Counted from the first letter of the stretch, positions 11,082-21,478 are shown. The stretch is DNA of 64,000 bases from Muricea muricata (GCA_963855995.1 OY979716.1:49485379-49549378); one strand, 5' to 3'. Notes: generated by a model from the sequence alone, not told the origin. Made by a program: numbers and translations.

Positions 11082-11852
11082 ATGCCTCCTAAAAAGGAAG
11101 CAAAGACTGAACCTACACAAGAAAAAGAGCATTCGAGTAGTTTAGTCAGGTCAGACGACGAAATTGAGTTGCTTCTTGGCGTAGTGCAAGCATTTGCTTC
11201 GGAAAAAGAGTATGAAAGTGTCGAGTGGGAAAGTGTTAAGAGCAAGTATGAATATATCAGGAAGCAATTCGTCACTCTTTATGATCAGAAAGGGCTGAAA
11301 GAACATGCTACAGCGATATTTACACAGGAAAGAATTGCTAGCAAAATCAAAGACTTAAGAAAGAAATACAAAAAAGCCGTAGATTCGGGAAAGCGAAGTG
11401 GTGGGAAAAGAATTATGGCCACTTTCTATGACGTTTGCGACGGTATTTGGGGTGGATGCCCAGCCACAAAAAGTCTAGAACATGGCGTTGACAGTACTGA
11501 AGGTTTTGCTTTAGTTCAACTAGATGATGAGAATAATGAAAAACAAAATTCTGATGGACAAATTGCCGGGCAAAATGCACCACTGTTGGAGCTTATAAGC
11601 CCAGAGCCCCCTGTTATTAGTAATGATGTTACTAGTGTTGCCAATGTTGACAGTGATGCAGAAAATGGCGCTAAAAGATTACCTGGGCAGAAACCTCTTA
11701 TTGCACACCTAAAAGACAAACGTCACTCAAAGTTATCTAAAACAAAGTCAATCGAAAATCAGCAACTAGCTGTAATGAGAGAGGATTTAGGTTTGAAAAA
11801 GACTGTGATTACTAAAATGGAAAAAATGGATAAGGGCATAACAAAACTTTAA
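11082..11852 (+). CDS. Myb/SANT-like DNA-binding protein
   Basis: A single open frame of 256 codons begins MPPKKEAKTEP. Residues about 25-110 form a helical, charged trihelix (Myb/SANT-like) module with two aromatic-anchored helices: EWESVKSKYEYIRKQFVT and ERIASKIKDLRKKYKKAVD, followed by GGKRIMATFYDVCDGIWGG. The remainder is acidic and low-complexity, with a basic patch (KDKRHSKLSKTKS). Such stand-alone Myb/SANT proteins are common in cnidarian genomes. They are often tied to Harbinger-type transposons, where a Myb-like partner helps nuclear import and DNA binding of the transposase; no Harbinger nuclease is visible next to it here. After the stop, a Gln-rich reading frame at 11870-12082 looks like the lost C-terminus, so the gene may carry a frame change at about 11848. 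Confidence 0.6.
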   Translation: MPPKKEAKTEPTQEKEHSSSLVRSDDEIELLLGVVQAFASEKEYESVEWESVKSKYEYIRKQFVTLYDQKGLKEHATAIFTQERIASKIKDLRKKYKKAVDSGKRSGGKRIMATFYDVCDGIWGGCPATKSLEHGVDSTEGFALVQLDDENNEKQNSDGQIAGQNAPLLELISPEPPVISNDVTSVANVDSDAENGAKRLPGQKPLIAHLKDKRHSKLSKTKSIENQQLAVMREDLGLKKTVITKMEKMDKGITKL

Positions 11853-11869
11853 ACAAGTTTGCAAATACT

Positions 11870-12082
11870 ATGGAGAACCTTAGTCAAGCAGTGCAAAGTG
11901 CTCTAGGAGGAAGACAAGCTCCATATTCATGGCAACAGCAACTATTACCACACCAGTACTTTCAACCTGTCAATCAACCACATGGTATGCAATTGCAGTC
12001 TCAGGGTATGCAGGGTATGCAATCAGAATACATTCCACAGCAATCAGTTAGAAATAACATTGACCCTGATAATACTATGTAG
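11870..12082 (+). pseudogene. Gln/Met-rich tail, probably frameshifted end of the Myb/SANT-like gene
   Basis: Seventy codons beginning MENLSQAVQSALGGRQ and rich in Gln, Met and Pro (LQSQGMQGMQSEYIPQQ). It starts 18 bases after the stop of the upstream gene, on the same strand but in another frame. The upstream frame ends in MDKGITKL and the new frame continues in the same helical style, so a small indel near 11848-11852 is likelier than a separate gene. Confidence 0.45.
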
Positions 12083-12749
12083 TGTTTATAGTAGTTTGAA
12101 AGGATTGTATGTTAAAGGGATTTGCTATTTGTACAGCAGTTCATGTCCTGAGGTCATACGACTGGTTCCGATTGTTGAAGGTTCGTGTATGCCCCAGTCT
12201 CAGACCAATAAGAGGACATTCAATGGAAGGGGTGAGTATATATTTTATACTCTGTTTCTTTAAATATTGATATTATTACGAATATAAAATGTTGATACTG
12301 CAAACCAACATTTGCCATGATGAGTCCATATATATTTTGAAACCAAATGTTTTATAAAGTTGACAAAAGTGATTTCTCGTTGTCGCATCGCAGGTGTCTT
12401 GGTGTGATCAAATCAATGTTGAACGGTTCCTACAAAATAGTGAGTATACACAAAAAGTTCAGTAGAGAACATTACATATATTTAATTATTTATGATAATG
12501 ATAATTCACACTATAAACAGTCCTAGTGCATAACAATTAAATTAATAAATTCATGTATTGGTCAAGGGGGTTGGCCAATCGTCAGCTGAGTGTTAACAAG
12601 GTCTATCTAAGAAATTTGTCATTTTTGAGGTCTGTCGTAAACAGCTTTAATATTAACTGGGCCTATCTGCTTTGTTAATTTATGCAAGTATTTTGAATAT
12701 TTTAACATAAATCAGAAATCTAAAAAGGTCTATCTGCATAATTTACCAT
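12083..12749. other. Non-coding region with short repeated motif
   Basis: No convincing gene. A motif close to AAGGTCTATCT recurs in the same direction at about 12600 and 12726, with a weaker form at 12660. A related form, GTCACAAAGGTCTATC, is found at 16604 and 40851. The sequence at 12583-12600, read on the minus strand, is TTAACACTCAGCTGACG, resembling TTAACCCTCAGCTGACG at 41073. These may be ends of short TTAA elements. Confidence 0.4.
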
Positions 12750-13198
12750 ATAGTAAAGCAGCAAATGTACTTCCGTGGGACTTTGATGAAGAAAGCAAGC
12801 CACCTATCTAGATATGTTATGATACCCCTAAGGAACAATAAAAACTTTGTTGGCAATCTGTCAACTTGCTAGGATGGCCGTTAAGGGAATATCAAAATTG
12901 CCCATATAAATTATTAGCATGGAAACGAGGCTGTGTTTGTTTCCTCTTAAAAACCGTGTTAATTACACTGAATTAACTTCAAACTAAGACAGATTGCTAA
13001 ACAGCACCTCATTAACACATATATACCATTAAGGGTGTGGTCACGTGACTACAAGAAAACGATGCTCAGATATTTAAATGCTATTTTAATTGTAATAAAC
13101 AGGACAATTTGAACTTTTTACTATTAAAATTTAGTCAGCTGTTTTAATAAACTATTTTTCAAAAGACATTACATCAATAGCACCATATCGAGGCTTGG
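12750..13198 (+). repeat. Left long terminal inverted repeat
   Basis: Pairs with 16128-16593. Shared landmarks, reading inward, are CAGCAAATGT, GTGGGACTTTGATGAAGAAA, CTAGATATGTTATGATACCC, GCTAATAATTTATAT on the opposite strand, and the inner boundary ACATCAATAGC followed by CGAGGCT. Small indels and substitutions distinguish the two arms. Confidence 0.8.
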
Positions 13199-13805
13199 AC
13201 TTTTTTTCTATGGTGTGTTTGCATTTTACATCAAGCGGCCATGTTGGTGGAGTAAATTAAAAGTTCTGACCGTCAGCAGAACGAAAAATAAATGGATTTC
13301 TTTTCATTAAATGCAGTTATCCTCCAACACTATTTTATTTTTTTTTCTCGTTTGTTCAATAAATTCTATGGTAGTTCTAATAAATCGTCCTCAAACTAAC
13401 TTATATTACTAAACTTCACACAATAAACATGTATATTTCATGCTTCATGCACATATTTAATCTCAATTTATTACGTCGGTAAACTTTTACATGATCACAC
13501 CAACTAACAATTTCCATAAGACTATGATATTTTGTCTTTGCTGTACGGTTTGTTTTGATTCGTAACTTATCTCTTCTTCCACTGGATTCGGTATTCAATA
13601 TATGAAATATGATAACCGTCTAAACAAGAATACAAACATATTTATATGCATAACTTGGAGTGATAAGTGAATATTGGAACGTCGTTATTTTTCATTGCTG
13701 TTTAGCACTTGTTTTAAAATTGTGGACAGCAGTTTTGTCATTGCGGTCAGCAGTCTCCTCTTAAAAAATCAGAGGCAGCCATGTTTTTTTACAGCAAGCA
13801 TAGTG

Positions 13806-15966
13806 ATGTTGCCACTCGCTAAAAAAGCTAAAATAGATGAAAATACTACCGATTTTTCTCTTTGTATCCTTTGTCAATCAAGCAGAAACACTGAACAACT
13901 AGTTGAGAAACCAAAATCCTACGAAAAGGTTCTTGAATTCGTCGAAAAGAGAGCATCTTATAATGACACTATTTATCCAGATATTTAGAATCGGTTAAGA
14001 AATGCTACTGCAGATATTTTGAATTCCAACTCTGCAACATGGCACAGATCATGTCATCAAAACACTGTGCATACAGGTAATACTGATTGTTTATAAAAGA
14101 AAAAAGTGTAGCAGCCGTGACAGACACACTTAGAAGGTTCACAAATCCCTTTCAGGAAGAGAGCGAAGACCTCTTTAACATTGTAACAAAGGCTGTTGTC
14201 TCAGGGAAAACCAAGAATGATCTATGCAATCATACTAAGATTGGTATTGAGCTTTTTAATGACTTTGTCCGTGATCGAATAACGTCAGGAAAGTTAGGTC
14301 TATGGTCACCTATGAAGAAACAAAGGTTAAGTACTTGGCGCAAAGTTGAAAAGGAGTTAAAGGTTAAAGCAGCCGGCAAAATTATTGAGCTTAAGGAAGA
14401 CAGATCACTCTTTGCACGTATGATGGTGGTATGTCAGTCAAGGCCAGAGATTAATATGAAAGATGCCATTGGTCTATACGAATTTTCTGTTGTTCCAAGA
14501 TCACTATTTGCAGCGGATGAGACTATGTTTCACTGTACGAATAAGAGTCAGTTGATGTCTATCCTGGAAGCTCTACCGGGCGACCAACCAGCTGAAACTG
14601 CTAATACTCAAGTAGCTGGTGTTGATGTCCAAGGTCGTCATAGAGTTAGAGTTGACATTGTGGACGGTATGGCTGAAGTGCAGTCCCTGAAGAAGACAGA
14701 TGATGTAAAGAACTGCTTAGATCTAGCTGACCACTTTATAGTAAAGTTATTTGAGAAGTACAGCAAATGTGATGAGCTGCGCCTTATCTTTGATAGGTAT
14801 GACATACCATTATCTCTTAAGATGGCTACATGTGCTAGAAGGCAGGGCAACAACCAGCAATCGCCTATTGCATCTCAGATTCGACAAACATCTCCAACGC
14901 TACAATGAAGAAGCTTTTGTCTTATGTGAAAACAAAGATGGAACTTTCCTGCTACCTTGCAAGAAAAACACTTGAACACGGGCAGTTGCGTGGTAAACAT
15001 GTTGTTGTTGCATGGTCTAACCAGAGCCAAACTTCACACCAAGATATGTCTCATCTTCACAGTGAACAACAAGAGGCAGATACCAAAATAATTCTACATG
15101 CCATAGATGCGACAACCTCTGGTGCCACCACCATTCGAATCTACTCTCCAGACACAGATGTGTTTGTCCTTGCATTGAGACGGTACCCGCACTTTTGTGA
15201 TGATACAGCTTTTGTTACAGGTGTTGGTCAGAGACGCAGGATCATTCCACTGAAGCCAATATTTACTGCTCTTGGATGCGAACGTGCAGCAGCTTTACCA
15301 GGATTTCATGCATTTTCTGGAGCAGATAACACTGGTAGTTTCTATGGCAAAGGGAAGCTAACTTGCTGGAAATCTTTTTTCCATACCTCCAGAGATGTCG
15401 TTGTTGCTTTCACAGATTTAGGAACCACCCCAACCGTATTAGAATCAACATTAGCTGGTATTGAAAGGTTTGTGTGTAATCTCTATTTGCCAAACACGCA
15501 ATTTACTCAAGTTAAGGATGTCAGATGGTGGCTTTTTAAGAAAAAACAGGCGCAATCTGAATGCCTCCCTCCAACACATTCTGCACTTCTGGAAGGCATC
15601 AAAAGGGCTCACTACCAGGCTCTAGTTTGGGGATCCGACACCATTCCTAATCCTGTCATACCATCTCCACAGGGCTATGGATGGGAGCTTGAAGATAATG
15701 AGTGGTCACCAGTGATGCCTCAGCTACTACCAGCCCCAGAAGCAATTATACACCTCATTAAGTGCGATTGTGCAAAGTCAAGATGTTCCACAAACCATTG
15801 CCAATGTAAAAAGGCGGGGCTGAATTGCACTGATCTTTGCAAATGTTCCGAATCAGACAATGCTTGCGAGAATTCCAAGACTACTGCAGAAAGTGAAGAT
15901 GATGATGTAAACTTTTCAGATGACCAGACCTGCTCAGAAGATGAAGATGGCATGTACATGTGTTAA
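13806..15966 (+). pseudogene. XPG/PIN-like nuclease plus CXC-motif protein, broken
   Basis: The frame starting at 13806 gives MLPLAKKAKIDENTT and FSLCILCQSSRN, then a TAG at 13986-13988, then TWHRSCHQNTVHT, which together look like a C2..HxxxC finger. A second frame (14087-14908) carries FRDRITSGKL-like helices, SVVPRSLFAADE, then VDIVDGMAEVQSL and LIFDRYDIPLSLKMAT. A third (14905-15966) carries EQQEADTKIILHA, YSPDTDVFVLAL, and LPGFHAFSGADNTGSFYGKG, ending with CDCAKSRCSTNHCQC, LNCTDLCKC and NACENS. The EADTK ... DTD ... GAD ... GKGK order mirrors FEN1/XPG nucleases: acidic metal ligands followed by a helix-hairpin-helix. The final cysteines are a CXC motif. The stop and at least two frame changes make this copy non-functional. 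It lies wholly inside the long inverted repeats. Confidence 0.65.
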
Positions 15967-16127
15967 TGGACTATATGGTATATAATATATTCAGAAACTT
16001 TTATATAACTGTAATCTACATGTTTATTTGAATTTTTCGGTTCGGGGTATAAATACTTTGACTTCCACTTGCAAATGACGTGTATATAGTCACAGACGTA
16101 TTCAGGATTTTCTTAAGAGGGGCCTCC

Positions 16128-16593
16128 CAGCCTCGTTATGGCGCTATTGATGTAATGTTACACCTGGTCTCTTCAAAATAGTTCATTAAAACAGCTCACT
16201 AAATTTTAATTGTAAAAAGTTCAAATTGTCTTGTTTATTACAATTAAAATAGCATTTGAACATCTGAGCCTCGTTTTCTTGCATTCACGTGATCACATCC
16301 TTAATAGTATGTATGTGTTAGCTAGGTGCTGTTTAGCAATCTGTCTTAGATTGAAGTTAATTCAGTGTAATTAACACGATTTTTAAGAGGAAAAAAACAT
16401 AGCCTCGTTTCCATGCTAATAATTTATATAGGCAATTTTGATATCCCCTTAACGGCCATCCTAGCAAGTTGACAGATTGCCAACAAAGTTTTTATTGTTC
16501 CTTAGGGGTATCATAACATATCTAGATAGGTGGCTTGCTTTCTTCATCAAAGTCCCACGGGAACAATTTTCATGACATTTGCTGCTTGACTAA
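16128..16593 (-). repeat. Right long terminal inverted repeat
   Basis: Inverted partner of 12750-13198. Just outside it, at 16604-16619, stands GTCACAAAGGTCTATC, a motif that also forms one arm of the small hairpin at 40812-40866. Confidence 0.8.
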
Positions 16594-16718
16594 TAATTGC
16601 AAAGTCACAAAGGTCTATCGCATTTTAAAGATGGCTGCCTGAAAACGTGATCGGTTAAAAATTTTACAGGAAAGCGAAGTCAATGAGTTATTGGTGAGCT
16701 AAGCTGCTTTTTTCCAGG

Positions 16719-17060
16719 TTTTTTTGAAGATATACATTTAAGAACAATGATATACGCTAAACCTGCGCTGAAAATTAATATGTATCACGAATTACAGTTA
16801 ATGGCTATTGACTGTGCGAGTTTGATAACAACATAGTGTAGCAATTTTGTATAGTTCCTATTGTATGTCAATTGGACTTAAATTTGCGTTTTTTTGAAGA
16901 TATTTATTTAAGAACAGTGATATACGCTAAACCTGCACTGAAAATTGATATATATCCCGAATACAGTGAATGTTATTGACTGTGTCAGTCTGTGTGAGTT
17001 GAATTAATGATATAAAATGTAGCAATTTCATATTATAGTTCCTGTCAAAGGGACTTGAAT
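16719..17060. repeat. Two-copy tandem duplication, unit about 170 bp
   Basis: TTTTTTGAAGATAT starts a unit at about 16720 and again at 16890. The copies share GATATACGCTAAACCTGC, CTGAAAATT, TATTGACTGTG, GTAGCAATTT and GGACTT. The second copy has insertions and about 15-20% substitutions. No open frame crosses the units. It may be a subterminal repeat of an unrecognised element. Confidence 0.75.
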
Positions 17061-17174
17061 TTGTTACATTAATGAAAAGGAAAATAAGCATATGATTACC
17101 TTTGATTACATATGTTATATGAAGAATAATAAGGAATGATCACTGTTAAATGTTGACTTTAATACAAATTTTAG

Positions 17175-17306
17175 GTCAGATGCAGTAGATTATTCTACAG
17201 AGGAAAACAGTAATATTGATGAAAATAGTTCAAGTGCTGATGATGATTATGATCCTAGGGAAGAATTATTTAATGATAGTGCAAGCTCGGCTGATGGTAG
17301 GATTTA
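17175..17306 (+). other. Possible acidic exon fragment
   Basis: After a TTTTAG acceptor-like site, an open frame reads SDAVDYSTEENSNIDENSSS then ADDDYDPREELF. It could be spliced at a GT near 17297 or stop at 17306. Acidic, Ser/Asp-rich N-terminal segments like this are common in transposase genes. It lies just left of the piggyBac end, so it may be an exon of a gene or element into which piggyBac inserted. Weak support. Confidence 0.3.
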
Positions 17307-17704
17307 AAAATAATGCTATTTAATTAACCCTTTATCTGGCAAATATTGAAAAGTGGTTATAAAAATTAATTTTTCTCATAATTTAGGTATTTGTTGAGGA
17401 AAAAACATGTTTCTTGGAAAAAATTCGTTTTTACTAAAATCAGGGGGGAACTGTGATTTGTTGCCATATGGCAACATTGCCAAGAAGTGGAAACAAACAA
17501 CCAATATTTTACAGTCTAACATTCCCATGTAATTTCCACATTTTTGCTCTTTAACAGTATAATAGCATATTATATAAAACAGTAAATAACATTTATAGTT
17601 TTTGGTTAAAAATTTAGGTTAAAAATGTGATCTGTCTATGCATTATCAGTGTCTAAATATATGAAAATAATTAGCAGGCTTGGATGCAATTCTATATACA
17701 GTAT

Positions 17705-18413
17705 TCACAATCCATCATGAAATTCCAAAAAGCAATTTCTTTGGCTTGTAAGGCAAAGGCAAATCTTGCATTTGCTGCAGAAAACCCTTGAGTAGCCAAG
17801 TTTTACATTTTCGACACCGTCCCTTGTCCTGGAAAATTGGCCAGTGACCATATTGGTCTGTTCTAACAGCATCATAAGGGGAGGGTGTAACTGGTTTCCT
17901 GCCCAGCTTGGAATCACCAACTTCCAAACTCTTTCTCTTTTGTGGTCTTCCAGCTTTTCCAAGGTTGTGATCTGAAGGTGCTGCCTTATTTACAGATATA
18001 AGCATGTCAGCCAGCTCGAGGACAAACTTCAAAAGTGACTTTTGATTCTTTTTTGGGATGCCTTGCTCTGCACAGTGACGACGGTACAAGATCGATGCAT
18101 TTACTTTGCATATGTCAATGCAGTGCCAAAATACCTTGATGTACCATCTACGGGTTTTCACAGTGATACGGTACAATGCAATAAGCATGTCTGCCAGGTC
18201 GACACCACCCATTCCTTTATTGTATTCTTTGACCACCTGTGGGCAAGGGATAGGTACCCATTTCTTGTGCTCTTTGCTCCATCTCTCAACAGCAGCCAAA
18301 GGCTCCACACCGACAAAATTTGAAACCAGGTGAACTGGGCCATTGTCAAGCCATTTGACAATGATAATCCCAGAATTCACATCAGAACAGTAATCAACAC
18401 TGCCACGACCATT
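17705..18413 (-). pseudogene. piggyBac transposase, C-terminal half
   Basis: Read on the minus strand from the Polinton border: GRGSVDYCSD and IIIVKWLDNGPVHLVSNFVG (the third catalytic Asp region), then KEYNKGMGGVDLADMLIALY and a helical stretch, which are hallmark piggyBac (DDE_Tnp_1_7) sequences. A basic linker and a cysteine module follow (CRKCKT, then FCSKCKICLCL and RNCFLEFH). The last cysteine block is in a different frame from the catalytic part, so there is a frame change at about 17800. The N-terminal half is at 33554-34649. Six bases at the break (AATGGT on this strand) are duplicated on the other side of the Polinton. Confidence 0.85.
18408..18413. repeat. Left 6-bp target-site duplication of the Polinton (ACCATT)
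   Basis: ACCATT here is repeated at 33554-33559, directly outside the two terminal repeats. A 6-bp duplication is the standard for Polinton/Maverick integration. The same six bases fill the gap in the interrupted piggyBac reading frame. Confidence 0.92.
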
Positions 18414-18547
18414 AGTAGGTATGGTGCAGGTATAGAACACTTACGTCAGCATTTTTTCAGGAGCTCTTACCCGTGTCAGTTAGTTACCAGGCTATGATGT
18501 GTATACCGTGGCGCGCGCATGTTGACCGGAAATACCTGCGCTATGCG
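18414..18547 (+). repeat. Polinton left terminal inverted repeat (134 bp)
   Basis: Matches the reverse complement of 33420-33553 without a visible mismatch, up to CTATGCG, after which the two sides diverge at once (GACGTCAT against TCAGGTTT). The terminal AGT is typical of Polintons. Confidence 0.95.
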
Positions 18548-18717
18548 GACGTCATACTGTTTGATATTATCTTATTACAATGACGCAACATGAGTGTGAA
18601 ATAAAACTACTGTTTATGCAAATGTTGTATAATATTCAGTGATTGCTATGAACACTTTAATCTATCTGGTGAGTGTGCTTGTGAAGAACTGGCGTAAAAA
18701 ACGTCTAAAAGTAAAAC

Positions 18718-19182
18718 ATGGCACATCTGTTTAAGCAAATGTATGTGGATGAAGTTGACTTTGACTCCCTAACCATTGACAAACTCGTAGAACTTGTGTT
18801 TACGGAGATGGTTTTCCGTAAGATTGAACAATTGGAACAGGAGAAAATTGTAAAACATGACCAAATTGACGGGGATCCGTGGAAAAGCTTTAGAAAATGT
18901 TTTGGGATTCTTGATGATGAGGAACGATGGGTGACTTATGCTGAAAAGGCTTTATCAATGTTGGATCATGATGTTATGTGGCAAGGAATTGTAGAAGCGT
19001 GCAAGATTTTAAAGTACCCTGGACCTTCTATGGTGCATAGAGAATACTTTGAAAGACTTTTTGATTTGTCATGTTTTGTCTGGTATCAGTTGTATAGTGA
19101 ACTTGAAAGAACTGCATCTATTAACAATCTTATTGACTATGTTCTCTGTGTGTGCAAGTTAAGATATAACTCAATTGTGTAA
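18718..19182 (+). CDS. Unknown small Polinton protein, 154 aa
   Basis: Open frame beginning MAHLFKQMYVDEVD, 170 bp inside the left terminal repeat. The sequence is acidic and helical (KLVELVFTEMVFRKIEQLEQ) with WVTYAEKALSMLDHD in the middle. It ends CVCKLRYNSIV, followed by a possible AATAAA signal at 19194. No membrane segment or zinc motif is evident. I do not recognise a family. Its place at the outer edge, next to the integrase block, suggests an early or regulatory role, but that is only positional inference. Confidence 0.65.
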   Translation: MAHLFKQMYVDEVDFDSLTIDKLVELVFTEMVFRKIEQLEQEKIVKHDQIDGDPWKSFRKCFGILDDEERWVTYAEKALSMLDHDVMWQGIVEACKILKYPGPSMVHREYFERLFDLSCFVWYQLYSELERTASINNLIDYVLCVCKLRYNSIV

Positions 19183-19285
19183 TTTTACTGAACAAATAAA
19201 TCATTTTTAAAATGTACTGCATTGTTGTCCTTTCTTCATTTCGTATGTTGTTGGCTTGTGTTGTGTTACTATCTCTGTAGCTAAC

Positions 19286-19534
19286 ATGGGTACTTGTAGC
19301 AGCAAGAGTGATAAAATTAAAAGAGATAAAAACCACAACAGACAAAAAATGTTCAGGTTAGGCGTTTGTTTTGGTCGTAATGATTTGAATTTGGAAGGTC
19401 ACATACAGATGGGTTACAACAGTAAGACTATTAAAAATTATGGTCCCTCTGAGAAACAAATAGTATTACAAGAAAACATAACAATGACAGTAACCGATCC
19501 AGAGGACAGGGAGACAGAGAGAGCCGAAAATTAA
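19286..19534 (+). CDS. Small protein with N-myristoylation signal, 82 aa
   Basis: The ATG at 19286 gives MGTCSSKSDKIKRDKN: Gly2 with Ser6 fits the N-myristoyltransferase consensus (MGxxxS), Cys4 could be palmitoylated, and a basic cluster follows. That combination is a strong membrane-targeting signature. The rest has NYGPSEKQIVLQENITMTVT and an acidic tail. The ORF could be extended upstream to a non-optimal start, but the MG start fits best. It sits 49 bp before the integrase frame. It may attach the element's particles or replication complex to a membrane; function is inferred, not known. Confidence 0.6.
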   Translation: MGTCSSKSDKIKRDKNHNRQKMFRLGVCFGRNDLNLEGHIQMGYNSKTIKNYGPSEKQIVLQENITMTVTDPEDRETERAEN

Positions 19535-19582
19535 ATTTTATATTGTCAATGCAACTCCCGTTTGTTTCATTACTAAAAAATC

Positions 19583-20680
19583 ATGAGTCAAGCAACAGTT
19601 GAGAGCGTTGATGAGTATTTATCAAATGTTTATTACAATCCAAAACGACCAGGAAGTTTTGGGGGAGCAGAAAGTTTATATCGTGATGTAAAAGATGAGG
19701 GGAGATTCAAACTGTCAAGAGAAAAAATTTCAAACTGGTTAATGAAACAAGACACATATACTTTACATGCTCCAGCTCGCCGACATTTTAAAAGAAATCG
19801 TGTCATTGTTGGTGGTATTGATGAAGAATGGCAACTCGATTTGGCAGATGTGCAGTCGTTAATGCAGTATAACGACGGTTATCGCTACTTGCTGGTCTGT
19901 ATAGATGTATTCTCAAAGTATGCGTGGATAGTTCCAGTCAAGTCAAAAACAGGAACTGCTTTAGTCGAAGCCTTTAAAGTGATTTTAACATCGGGTTGAA
20001 AACCTGAAAAAATCATGACGGATCAAGGAACAGAGTTTTTTAACAGACATTTTCAAAATCTGTTAAAAAGTGAAAACATTCAACTGTTTAATACGTTCAA
20101 CGAAACAAAGGCTTCTGTTGTCAAGAGAGTAATTCGTACCTTCAAGTCAAAGATGTGGCAATATTTTACAGCAAGGAAAACACTGAGATATGTCGATATG
20201 CTGCCTGACTTAGTTTATTCCTATAATTTCAGTTTACATCGTAGTATCAAAATGAAACCTGCTCTAGTAAAAGAAAATGAAGATAAAGTATGGCATACGT
20301 TATATGACAATACCAATGGTATTATGGGACCAATTAATATAAGTTTAAGGTCGGTGACCAAGTTAGAATAAGCAAAATTAAACGAAAATTTGAGAAGGGA
20401 TATTTACCAAACTTTTCAAAAGAAATATTTACTGTAAGCAAAACCGTACCTCGAAATCCAGCAGTATATAAACTCAAAGATTATGACGGCGAAGAGCTTA
20501 AAGGAACATTTTATGACAAGGAGCTTCAAAAGGTTATCAAACATGATGACATGTATGAGGTTGAGAAAATTCTTAAAAAGCGGGGAAAGGGGAAAAATGT
20601 ACAATATCTTGTAAAGTGGTCTGGTTACCCAGACAAATTCAATTCATGGGTGTCTGCATCCGAAATAAATAAAGTCTAAA
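19583..20680 (+). pseudogene. Polinton integrase (retroviral type) with chromodomain, inactivated
   Basis: Starts MSQATVESVDEYLSNVYYN. The core shows EWQLDLADVQ (first catalytic Asp) and IMTDQGTEFFNRHF (second). The third position, where the family has a Glu before RxIRT, reads VVKRVIRTFK, with AAG (Lys) at 20123-20125. A TGA interrupts the frame at 19997-19999. A frame change near 20345 separates the core from a C-terminal region in another frame with QVRISKIKRKFEKGY and a chromodomain (YEVEKILKKRGKGKNVQYLV, then KWSGYPDKFNSW) ending at 20680. Chromodomains direct such integrases to modified chromatin. Three independent lesions, one at the active site, make this gene inactive. It normally catalyses insertion of the element DNA ends. 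Confidence 0.88.
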
Positions 20681-20727
20681 AACAACGTTTGAGCTGTTTT
20701 CTTTTTATTTGTTGCAGTATAGTCGTC

Positions 20728-21476
20728 ATGAGTGGAACACATTTTTATCTCACGCTACCTAGTAATGCATCCTTGAATGAGTTTCCCAATAATAAGACGA
20801 CAAGTTATCGCGTGAAATTGCCGCAAAGTATTGATTTGGAGGGGGTCTGGGAAGTTGGTTTGTACTCCATTTCCTATCCAAACACCTGGTACACATTACA
20901 AAAAGGTGTGGATACGCACCTCTTTTATGGGGATCGAACCGATTTGTTTCAGCAAGCCATTATGGATTACGGTTACTACCAGTCCATGCCGGAGCTTATC
21001 AAAGCTGCGAATAAAGCGTTATCCAGAAACGTTAGCGATAACATCAAGTTGACGTACAATGCTTTAACAGGGAAAGTGACCGTTCAAATAAAGAACGGGT
21101 TTCAGTTTGCTGTAATGAAACCGTTATTGATCATACTTGGTTTTGGAGGAAGAGACGTTATGTTAAAAAAAACGACAGAAAGTCCTTACGTGGCAGACTT
21201 AACGGCCGTATCAACCATTTACGTGTACTGCGACATTGTGCAACCCCAAATCGTTGGAGATACGAGTGCTCAGTTACTCAAAAGCATTCCTGCCGAGGGA
21301 ACATTTGGTGACATCATTACTAAAACGTTCACAAACATTCAGTATGTGCCTATCCAAAGAAAATTATTCGAGGACGTGAAATTCTTTTAAGGAGTGACAC
21401 AGGCGATCCTGTGCCATTTGAGCGTGGGAAGGTGGTGACAACACTACATTTCAGACAACACAGCTATTTTTCATAA
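20728..21476 (+). pseudogene. Polinton minor capsid (penton-like, single jelly-roll) protein, frameshifted near C-terminus
   Basis: Start chosen at MSGTHFYLTLPSNASL (20728). The N-terminal SxxFxLTLPSNAS and VGLYSISYPNTWYTL with IYVYCDIVQPQIVGD are characteristic of the Polinton minor capsid protein, the penton equivalent. After about 218 codons the frame ends at 21390. The family-typical C-terminal block (PVPFERGKVVTTLHF) continues in another frame to TAA at 21474-21476. A single-base change near 21380-21388 explains this. In polintovirus models the protein forms the pentameric vertices of an icosahedral particle. It is followed within 3 bp by the next gene. Confidence 0.8.
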
Positions 21477-21478
21477 AG

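Larger units (their letters stand above)
12750..16593. mobile_element. Long-inverted-repeat DNA transposon, Academ-like
   Basis: A block at about 12750-13198 is repeated in inverted orientation at about 16128-16593 with moderate divergence, giving terminal repeats of roughly 450-465 bp around a 2.9-kb interior. The interior holds one plus-strand gene with an N-terminal Cys/His finger, a nuclease-like domain of XPG/PIN appearance and a C-terminal CXC motif. Long inverted repeats plus an XPG-type nuclease recall the Academ superfamily (AcademX lineage). I see no DDE core, so this could be a derivative that needs a partner, or a different superfamily. Target duplication could not be resolved. 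The divergence of the arms and the broken gene indicate an old insertion. Confidence 0.6.
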
